Of a DNA stretch of 24,047 nucleotides, positions 10,600 through 17,966 are shown one piece after another (position 1 is the stretch's first letter; each line of letters opens with the position of its first letter). The notes below the pieces were generated by a model. It was given only the letters and a program-made list of their open reading frames with translations. It was not told where the DNA came from and made no database searches. Location: NCBI GenBank assembly GCA_034698045.1, contig JAQGAU010000775.1, forward strand, positions 1 through 24,047, given 5' to 3'. A program made the translations under genes and the position numbers. Origin of the DNA: Paramacrobiotus richtersi (lineage: Eukaryota > Tardigrada > Eutardigrada > Parachela > Macrobiotidae).

Positions 10600-10690
10600 G
10601 GAAATAAATTTCTTTGTGCGATCGACGGGGTCAGTCACTGTGACACTATAATATTGCAGCATATAAATTCGATTCAAATCATCAAAACCA
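10600..10690. repeat. Module X, copy 3 (truncated)
   Basis: Only the first 90 bases of the module are present (GGAAAT...CGATCGACG, then a GTGACACTATAATATTGCAGC segment). It stops where repeat R copy R5 begins at about 10,700, so R5 or a rearrangement at that point removed the rest. Confidence 0.5.
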
Positions 10691-10700
10691 TCCTTTACTG

Positions 10701-10918
10701 TTAGTCCGAACATACATATATAACGACTGCAAGAAAAAGTGAGTTTGAGTTGTTTTCATTAGCTCACAAAGACAACTTTATTACCAGACATTTACACAAC
10801 AGAGTTTTACGTTTGACCTTAAGAGCCTCTGCACTACGATTCACAAAATTAATAGTAACTACTTTTGCGATTGCGACAGGTACATACACAACTGCATACT
10901 TCAATGCCGACGACAGCA
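10701..10918 (-). repeat. Repeat family R, copy R5
   Basis: Read on the minus strand it runs TGCTGTCGTCGGCATTGAAG, a CTGTCGCAATCGCAAAAGTAG segment, the A-box-like core (10824-10838), GGTAATAAAGTTGTCTTTG, AATGAAAACAACTC and TGTTCGGACTAA (ending 10701). The stretch 10820-10918 is very similar to 11680-11773 (R6), the closest pair in the window, so this family moved or duplicated more recently than the blocks around it. Confidence 0.65.
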
Positions 10919-11570
10919 ACGTAAACGACAATAGCCGATTCTCACAGTATTGAAACGGTTAACTAATAATGCTGTAAGCCATGGTTTTTTTTCAGCTTCC
11001 CAACACACCGAAGGTAACCATTCGGATTTAATGACATTTTTTTCCACACGAAAGTGGACAGAATAATATACATTCTCGCCAAAAAATGAAATGATTCTAT
11101 AACCGGAAAACAAAGGATCTTGGTCAATTTGCGTCAGTTTATACTACAAAATTAATGAACGGCAAAAAGACGAATAAATTACAAATTTCGTTCAAAGTTA
11201 CACTGGATTACAACAAAGGCGAATTCCGTTGAAGTATTATCATTTTCTAATCAGCAATATGTAAATGAATGACGACCAAACTAGGCAATCTCCAATTTGA
11301 TCCCTACGATTTAAGTTTAAAATACAAAAATACATAATTTAAAGAAATAAACACCACCCAAAAGCAGACAACGACAATATTCAGGTAATATTCGCCGGAA
11401 TTTCGCCCGGTTACCACATTTTCAAGCGCTCAAACCTATCACAGTCTGAGTACAGCCTTACTGCGAACTAAATCCGAAAATCCAATTAACTAGCCAATAT
11501 TATTTGCAGTATTACGTAATACTGAAACAACATAATTTTGTCTACAGTACCTTTTATTTATTAGCGAGCG

Positions 11571-11781
11571 CCATGGTACATACAAAAAGAATACTTAACA
11601 ACATCACTACCAGACAACTTTACTACCAGACAACTTTACTACCAGACAGACCAGACGATACAGTTTTACGTTCGACCCCAAGAGCCTCTGCACTACGATC
11701 TTCACAATAGTAACTACTTTTGGGATTGCGACAGGTACATACACAACTGCTTACTTCAACGCCGACGACAGCACCATGGTA
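11571..11781 (-). repeat. Repeat family R, copy R6, with 8-bp flanking direct repeat
   Basis: CCATGGTA occurs at both ends (11571-11578 and 11774-11781). Between them lies a family R copy in minus orientation, from GACAGCA at 11773 inward, with its core at 11683-11697. It interrupts the inverted block IV, whose homology with block II resumes on both sides. The flanking octamer could be a target-site duplication. The caveat is that CCATGG is palindromic and no terminal inverted repeats are visible inside it. Confidence 0.5.
11606..11649 (+). repeat. 16-base tandem repeat inside R6
   Basis: The unit ACTACCAGACAACTTT is present two and three-quarter times (11606, 11622, 11638). The equivalent place in R5 has a single degenerate unit (ATTACCAGAC), so R6 expanded locally. 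Confidence 0.8.
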
Positions 11782-12174
11782 TCTACAGTATCATGGTGAA
11801 TTATTGTTTGTTATGTATAGTACTTTAATAATTCCTGTAATTACATAAAATCTTTATAAAGATTTATTAATTACACTGAATCCATCAGCCATACTAATTA
11901 TTATTTCTGCATACATAAGGTACAATGTGTCCGAAAATGCAGGTTGCAGCAGTGGCGAGTTAGGAATTTTCCATCCAGATAAGTACATACAAATTATTAT
12001 CTGCAATCACTGCATAAATTAATTATGGCATATAAAACATTTCTCGGTATGTGTCCTTAATTGTTTTGGCTGTTCTCAAATAGAAGCGCCGACTTTCCGC
12101 AACATGACTTCCGGCAAGTTTTACTCTTACTATTAGTTTTATATACTAGTGGAGTATTTTTCAAAGAAATATAC

Positions 12175-12293
12175 TGAACAAACATGGAAGACACCCAGTG
12201 GCGTAAAGTATAACCACTGCGGTCACGGTCGTACCACAAATCGGAACAGCCAACACCGTTTTTGCCAACGGAAACGGTGCCACCCATACGCTT
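12175..12293 (-). CDS. Exon b, open copy (unidentified protein fragment)
   Basis: The minus frame is open from 12452 to 12057. Its shared part reads RMGGTVSVGKNGVGCSDLWY, then DRDRSGYTLRHWVSSMFVQ. It aligns with the broken copy at 7418-7543. The candidate donor is TGTTCA|GTATAT at 12175/12174, and a possible acceptor is CTAATTAG just upstream. No family is recognised. If it is a real exon it would follow exon a (13402-13181) in a minus-strand gene, but a complete splice model in one frame was not achieved. Confidence 0.35.
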
Positions 12294-13180
12294 TCTAATT
12301 AGATGCCTAAATATAACTTTAAGAGTACGAGAAGGTTTCGTTTTAACAGTAACTGACGTAATCTGCGCATGTACGGACGAAACAACTGTATTGTGTGTCG
12401 CTACGAAAGAGTCTTGATCGTAGAACAGTGGCTGCAGAAAAAACTGATCCATGTCTCAGAAAGGTACAAAAAGCTTCCCTAGTGCAAAAGCAAACTGCTA
12501 ATACTACTTTTTTTCAATCAGTTTATTTATACATTTATGCATAATGAAACCGGACAATAGGCAATTTATTATTATTACTATTAACCAACTCTGATCGAAG
12601 GATCTAAAAATATTCCATGCCCGAACTTTTAATCGTCGACGCAACACGAATATCAAATCCGTATACTGAAGTAAGATGAATGAAAAAGTTTTATAATCCA
12701 ATGTAGCATAGAGGCTCAAGATGTAAAGATATGTCGTTCGAAATCGATGATCTTGATCGTACGTCTAGGTTGGTCACGAAGTACATAACTTGAAGTTGAT
12801 AAACGTTCGACAATTATTTCGTACTGCAGCGTGCAAGTGCTAAAGTTCGCTTTTTCGATCATTCTGTGGAACAGTTATTATGAATGTTAAAGGGATCGGG
12901 CGAGCGTTACTAAAAGTACCCGCTAAATTCTTCCACGGATTAGAAATTATTGTGCTGTTGTAAATTTCCGTGTAATTTGTAAATAGCCCCTGCTTATTAC
13001 TTGAATTTATAAACTTTGACGTTACTGACATCATTAATTTTAGTAGTTGATAAATCGATGAATCTTCGATCTAACATACCTACAGTTACTGATCAATGAA
13101 TCTGCGTTATATTCGTTGTTGTAATGAAAGAAAACTATTTCCTATTTTTCCTATCAAAGTATATAAAACAACAGGCTCGC

Positions 13181-13402
13181 CTTGATTCTACCCACACACA
13201 AATAATTGACGACATTGCCCAGTCCCAGTAAGGTCACCGCTGAGCCAGAGTCAGTGAGGATGGGATTCTGCTTGTACAGGCTGCAGCCGCGCTGGTAACA
13301 GAAATCCGTCCAGACATCGCTGTGCGCCGATAACAACGGCAAAAGCATGGGCACGTAGCCCTCCGCCCACTTTAGCTCAACATCCAACAGGAATTTCCGG
13401 TG
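13181..13402 (-). CDS. Exon a, open copy C (unidentified protein fragment)
   Basis: It is open on the minus strand within a frame running from 13558 to 13154. It reads LLPLLSAHSDVWTDFCYQRG, CSLYKQNPILTDSGS and AVTLLGLGNVVNYLCVGR. It ends at ATCAAG followed by GCGAGC, so a GC donor would be needed. Compared with copies A, B and D it lacks 2 bases just before the LLPLLS segment, so its upstream frame differs. It may be the least damaged member of the family. No known domain is recognised. Confidence 0.4.
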
Positions 13403-13656
13403 CCATAAACCCAAAAATATAGCGAGGTGGTTAAGCAGATGATTTGTTTTGAATAATTTAATTAGTTTTACGTATATATCACTTCCACTATGACCACGAT
13501 AACCTTTACTGCCAAAACGAGAAAATTGGATGTTTGTGCTTTCGTCGTGATTGCTCACATATTTTAAATGATTTTTTGATTTCGAACCTGCATTTCAAAA
13601 AATTAGAAGTTAAAATCGACGCTGATATATATGTATACAACTTATACTTACTGTAA

Positions 13657-13959
13657 TTATTCAGTTAGTTTTTTCAACATTTGATCGAACCTACTGTCAT
13701 TGTCAGCTGCAAATAGGTACGAACTTGGTGATCTTATATGAGAAAGTGTTTCTTGTTCTCGTAGCGCATTTTCCGCTGCAGTACTGCAGCGGACTGCAGC
13801 GGCTGCGCTATTTTTCAAGACTAGTCTTAAGAAGGGATCCTCGAATTCCCGATTTATCCGGGGAATTTCTTGCTGCATTTTACACCGGGTATGCGCCGCT
13901 TTGATCATCTGAGCAGGCGCGTAAATCCCTACAAAATTGATCAAATTAGCTGTAGCCAT
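13657..13959 (-). CDS. Unidentified 100-residue open frame
   Basis: The minus frame starts with ATG at 13959 and ends with TAA at 13657. The middle contains MIKAAHTRCKMQQ, RINREFEDPFLRLVL, an alanine-rich helix-like part, and ends DSRFDQMLKKLTE. Two broken relatives in the window (1391-1451 and 14658-14715) keep pieces of the same frame, with silent changes in the RINREFEDPFL segment, so this was coding under constraint. TTTTGTAG ends at 13929, and its relative at 14657 has TTTTGCAG, which suggests that the true exon starts at 13928 after an intron. The ATG at 13959 would then be fortuitous. A strong donor-like GTAAGTATAAG lies just after the stop. Function is unknown. Confidence 0.5.
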   Translation of the reverse strand: MATANLINFVGIYAPAQMIKAAHTRCKMQQEIPRINREFEDPFLRLVLKNSAAAAVRCSTAAENALREQETLSHIRSPSSYLFAADNDSRFDQMLKKLTE

Positions 13960-14657
13960 CTAACACGGTTTGTACGCACAATTATGCACCGAATCGGGAA
14001 TCTGCAGTTTCGAGTAAGAAACTGGCTTAAATGCTCTGCAGTTTGCATACACAATACACGTAAATTAAAATGACTGCAACAAATGTTAAATGTGCATACA
14101 TTGGACAGCATGATTGTCGTAGTGAAGTGGCTGAATTGTTCGCGTTAAATCGAAAGTAATACGTGCTGTTACTGTTAATACCAAGATGTGATTCTTTCGT
14201 CGACATACCTTTTTTCTAACAATTAAGTTAGGTCACAGTGTGACATTATGCATACTTGGGACCATTTGTAGATATCAATAACTCAGGTACCAGTCACAAT
14301 CATTCTTTGACTGTGACCGTGATTTGGTTTTTGTTCGAACAAATGGATGTACTTTTGACAGTGTTTTCCATTAATAACATCATGCGCATCTTTCTTAGCG
14401 CTACAATGCACTATAATATTATGGCGGTTTGGGAAAAGTTGAAGTTCACAAACGAACGCATTACATGTTGTATACTCGCATATTCAGCGGAACTTGGAAG
14501 GGATGATACAGCCACTTCACTACGATAACCGTACAATCTAACTTCAGTATGCCAGCTTCTTATTTCAAAGCTTCTTTTTTTTCTAAGCTGGATATTCCGA
14601 TTCGGTACATCGTAATGTGTATGGATCAACACAAGTCATTGATTTTCAATTTTGCAG

Positions 14658-14715
14658 GATTTATATGGCTGTTGAAGGTGATCAAAACGGCGCATGCATG
14701 ATGTAAAATGGAACC
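14658..14715 (+). pseudogene. Broken copy of the 13657-13959 open frame
   Basis: After TTTTGCAG it reads GATTTAT...GTGATCAAAACGGCGCATGC, aligned with the minus-strand GATGATCAAAGCGGCGCATAC at about 13,900. In the shared frame the codon CGG of the open copy is TGA here. Homology stops at about 14,715, and exon a copy D starts almost at once, so the stretch between them has been deleted. Confidence 0.55.
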
Positions 14716-14732
14716 GCGGCGGCTGATTATGG

Positions 14733-14950
14733 CACCAGAAATTGCTGTTAATTGTGGAGCCAAAGTATGCAGACCGGGTTTCGTGCCCATGCATCTGCCG
14801 TTGTTATCGGCGCACAGCGATGTGTGACCGGATTTCTGTTACCAGCGCGGCTGTATCCTGCACAAGCAGAATCCCATCCTCATCGACTTTGGCTCGGCGG
14901 TGACCTTACTGGGACTGCGCAATGTCGTCAGTTATTTGTACGTGGGTAGA
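14733..14950 (+). pseudogene. Exon a, copy D, with nonsense codon
   Basis: The frame reads AVNCGAKVCRPGFVPMHLPL, then LLSAHSDV, then TGA (14825-14827) where the other copies have TGG (W). Beyond the stop the frame resumes as TGFCYQRGC-like sequence and runs to YLYVGR. The donor seen in copy B is replaced by CATTAAATTC. Upstream this copy is better kept than A or C, which helps define the original 5' part of the exon. Confidence 0.6.
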
Positions 14951-15567
14951 CATTAAATTCATACAGTAACTGTGTAGAGATCTTCCACGCGGCCTGCGCT
15001 TTCTGCCTGCACTACCGAAACCATGGTTTGCGCCAAAGCATACTACACGGTAACGAAGTTTTCGAATTTTTTAAATCACTTCACTATTTTGTCCGGTCGC
15101 CTTTATTTTGCGTGGTGCGGACATGTTTCAGTGCAGTTATTTCTTGTGTCGTTCCAGCTGTGCAAAAAATTATTCATACTGTTTCATTTAACATTTTATA
15201 CTGCATCGTTTACTGCTTTTGTTGACTTGATTTGGCCTCTTTGATTGTGATCGTATCATGGTAGACTTGTTTTTATTAGTTTTGACTTTCGTTTGAATTT
15301 ATTTCTGGAATACACAGTGAAGACACTGTTTTAAATTTCTTTCATTGGTTATTTTGCTGGGCTTTAAGTGCCGCATAAGTCCAGTTTTTTTCCCTTAGAT
15401 ATTAGAAATTATTGGATCTGAGCAGTTTCCTATTAAACAACACTGTGACACATTATAAGAAACGTAGTGCAGTGGCTCACAAGAATCGCCGTGTGATATC
15501 TTGGCATATGAACCGCACCATAACTAAATACCGGCATAAATTATGAAGTCTCATCAGCTTACATAGA

Positions 15568-16526
15568 GTATTTTTATTGTACAGTTGCATAACCTGAATT
15601 TCTTAAACATACTGTACGTGCGTAAATTCGTGTGCCTGATGGATTCAATTCGTAAATCGGTTAATGAATTTTATGAAAGATTGGTTTATGGCGCAGTTCG
15701 AGAATTGCGCAGTCGTAGTGTAGTGGCTATAGCGACATCGTCCATATTCGTCGATTCTAAATACACGGCTGTATGATAATCCGCAGTTTTTCTGAACTTA
15801 CTTCATTGGTTAGCTGACTGGCTTTGCTAAAAAATTTACTGTAATTACTACATACTATACATAACAGTTAATCATTCACCATGATGCTGTGAACTGTTGT
15901 TGCAGGCTTGCAGCCTGTCCTTTGTTTTCTGGTTTGTCGATTTGCATCATGTTTCGGCAAGTTATTACGTATTTGACTAATTTTTCTGTCCCTTTTCATA
16001 TGGAAAAAGTCGCAGTAAATCCTCATATTTCTAGGAAAAAACTTCACTTGGTGTGTTGAGTACACTGCTAAAAGAATAGCATGTTAATGGTTTACAACAT
16101 TTAATAAACTGTGTTTTCATATAGGGAGAATCGTAGTGTAGGTGGCTGACTAGTGTCCAGGTATACGACCCGCAGCTGCACGGCATTCGATATTCGCTGG
16201 TTATAAACAGTTTTGTAAGAGATGTACACAGTTTTTATTACATTTTACTCTTTCCAGTTAAGTGATTGAATCAGCCAATGATTTACTGTAAATTACTGTA
16301 ATAATATGCGATTTAAGATAGTGCTTTCATATAAGCTATAATTTAACTGCTAAATTTTGCCATAAAATTTAGTAGAGCATTAAATAATAGAAAAAAAAAC
16401 AGTATAGATAATATAATAATACAAAGAATAATAACAATACAAATAATAATAGACTAAATAATATATTAAAACTTCTTGACTGATTTAAGGAAACTGATTA
16501 TAACTATTTCCTGCGTCACAATGTAT
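15568..16526. repeat. Diverged direct duplication, block III
   Basis: It shares landmarks with blocks I and II: TTGTACAGTTGCATAACCTG (15578), GTGTGCCTGATGGATTCAAT (about 15,631), core (15714), GCTGACTGGCTTTGCTAAA (about 15,810), TTCACCATGATGCTG (about 15,876), a TATGGAAAAAGTCGCAGTAAA segment (about 16,000), core (16132) and ATTCGCTGGTTATAAA (about 16,193). The first third of blocks I and II is missing. The 3' part (16375-16470) is an AT-rich stretch of AATAAT/ACAAAT runs. Confidence 0.6.
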
Positions 16527-16815
16527 GGAAATTTCTTCCAGCGATCAACGAGTTCGGTCATTCTGACCATATAATATCGCAGCACATAAACTTTATTCAA
16601 ATCGCGTTTCGGTCAGTGAAAATTGTTCACCGGTCATGTCACATATTATTTCCGTATTATTCACCGTAAAATTCAGCCAACGCAACAACGCCGCATGATC
16701 CAGTCCATTTTCGACGCACGCCGGTACCCGAAAGAAAAAAACGATTGCAAAAGTGCAAACCACAACTTTCCAATGCGAGTGATTGTCAGGGATTAACCGG
16801 CTGTTTTTTTCTCTG
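16527..16815. repeat. Module X, copy 4 (best minus-strand frame)
   Basis: The minus frame is open from 16859 to 16593 (88 codons, no clear ATG-led gene) and contains VPACVENGLDHAALLRWLNF, then TVNNTE. Copy 2 reads NRLDHAPLLPLLNFLVN at the same point. The two peptides differ mostly by conservative or single-base changes. The acceptor TTTCTTTCAG of copy 1 is TTTCTTTCGG here. It could be a former exon of a minus-strand gene. The family is unknown. Confidence 0.4.
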
Positions 16816-17107
16816 ATGATAAATACAGAAAGGTTATTTGCAAACAGATATGATGGCATTCAGTGGCTGATCGAGCGGATTAAATTTCGTCGTCGGTGCA
16901 TGAAAGTCGATGAAACACAGCGCGCATCTGACTCTGGCAAGACTCGTCGAGCAAGATATGAAATATTCAGAAAACGCTTCTTTTCCTAGTGTAGACACTA
17001 TAGTACGCAATTCGTATATCGCGACTGAAGCTTATCAAATTTATTTTAAATACGTTGCATTACAGTCGCTTTACCTAAGTTTAAGATTCGAGTTATGGAA
17101 TAAATTC

Positions 17108-17345
17108 TGCATACATATTGAAATTATTCTATTAAAAATAATAATTTGTGATTTATTATGATAATTTATTTTATTCTGCATACATTTTGTAATTATTCTA
17201 TTAAAAATAATAATTTTCAGTGTAATATGGGTAATTGGTTTATTCCATTAAAAACAATAATTTCCGGTTTAATATGTACTTCATTTTATTGTGCATATAT
17301 TTTGGAATTATTTCATTAAAAGTGTTATTTTCCGTTTAAATAAAT
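17108..17345 (+). repeat. AT-rich tandem repeat, unit 69 bases
   Basis: Units start at 17108 and 17177 with TGCATACAT and share ATTATTCTATTAAAAATAATAATTT. A third unit lacks its first 20 or so bases (from 17246), and a fourth begins at 17292. It marks the boundary between the duplicated patchwork and the Sans gene. Confidence 0.8.
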
Positions 17346-17379
17346 GGTAAATTATTTTTAAACAATTGTTTTTTATTTT

Positions 17380-17784
17380 TTTTAAATTGTTTCAATGTAT
17401 CAGCTGGATATATACGCTCGCCTCGTCCCGCCCACGTCCAGTTTCGTTCATTGGACATTTCACAACACCGATGGGCGGTGTAACATTCACTCGTGTCCCT
17501 GACGATGCAGCTCACTTTGCACTCATTTTACATGTTCACTGTTGGAGGATCATGAGCCGATAAAGCGCTGAAACATAACACAAATGCCTTATCTTTATCT
17601 TGTACTGATAACCTTGCGCCAGCCGATCATAAATTAGCAATCGGTGTGGCATTACTGATAATCGAAATTTACCTGCAAATTAACCTGTCATTTGACTATT
17701 TCCGGCTCGTTGTTTGGATAATAATGGAGAAATTATTTGTATCATTCTGATTATAATTCAGTCTGTATATGCGGGATTAGAGAA
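17380..17784 (+). promoter_or_regulatory. Probable promoter and 5' untranslated region of the Sans gene
   Basis: GC content rises here over the AT-rich repeat upstream. A reversed CCAAT box (ATTGG at about 17451) and GGGCGG (17474) lie in the middle. No TATA box at a set distance is clear. The region contains a small upstream ORF (17724-17750). The assignment rests on position and composition only. Confidence 0.3.
17724..17750 (+). other. Possible upstream ORF (8 codons)
   Basis: ATG GAG AAA TTA TTT GTA TCA TTC TGA lies 34 bases before the Sans ATG and in another frame. If the transcript starts upstream it could lower translation of the main frame. The context before its ATG (ATA) is moderate. 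Confidence 0.3.
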
Positions 17785-17966
17785 ATGAGTTCGAGTGGGA
17801 AGTTTAGCGACCGGTTTCACCGGGCGGCTAAAGATGGGAATCTGGATATACTGGAAAGTGCGACGAATAAGGATGCCAATACCCGCGATGAGGACGGCAT
17901 GACGCCGACCAATTATGCGGCGTTTTATGGGAATTTAGCTGCGCTCAGGAAAATTATTGGAAGAGG
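17785..17966 (+). CDS. USH1G: Sans exon 1
   Basis: It encodes residues 1-60 and two bases of Gly61, covering the first ankyrin repeat and most of the second. The donor is AGAGG|GTATGA. Splicing to 20785 restores IIGRGGNVDKCD, which matches the family's SRGGDPDKCD at the same point. This fixes the exon border. The open frame running on to 18054 is intron read-through. Confidence 0.92.

Larger units (their letters stand above)
10940..11905 (-). repeat. Inverted duplication of block II (block IV)
   Basis: On the minus strand this aligns with 9510-10215. Landmarks include TTCACCATGATACTG (about 11,800), GAATATTGTCGTTGTCTG (about 11,375), TTGCTGATTAGAAAATGATA (about 11,250), GAACGAAATTTGTAAT (about 11,185) and GAGAATGTATATT next to GTCCACTTTCGTGTGGAAAA (about 11,050). 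Repeat copy R6 interrupts it at 11571-11781. The two arms form a large diverged inverted repeat about 0.7 kb apart. Confidence 0.6.
11930..13430 (-). repeat. Inverted duplication of 6200-7770
   Basis: On the minus strand the order is exon a (13402-13181), GTGTTGCGTCGACGATTA (about 12,640), exon b (12293-12175), AAACTTGCCGGAAGT (about 12,110), and GCAGTGATT with a CTGGATGGAAAATTCC segment (about 11,975). The plus strand from 6233 to 7770 has the same order. The copy here is better preserved in the coding-like parts: both exon a and exon b stay open. Confidence 0.65.

Noticed and set aside
13657..13959. Weak resemblance of the open frame's C-terminus to SOSS complex subunit C (INIP)
   Set aside because: Only scattered residues agree, and the family's conserved FGN...PVLPRL end is absent. 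No name is given.
15023..15244. 73-codon hydrophobic plus-strand frame and its overlapping 65-codon twin
   Set aside because: Two overlapping frames of similar length in T-rich DNA; no domain and no splice sites in support.
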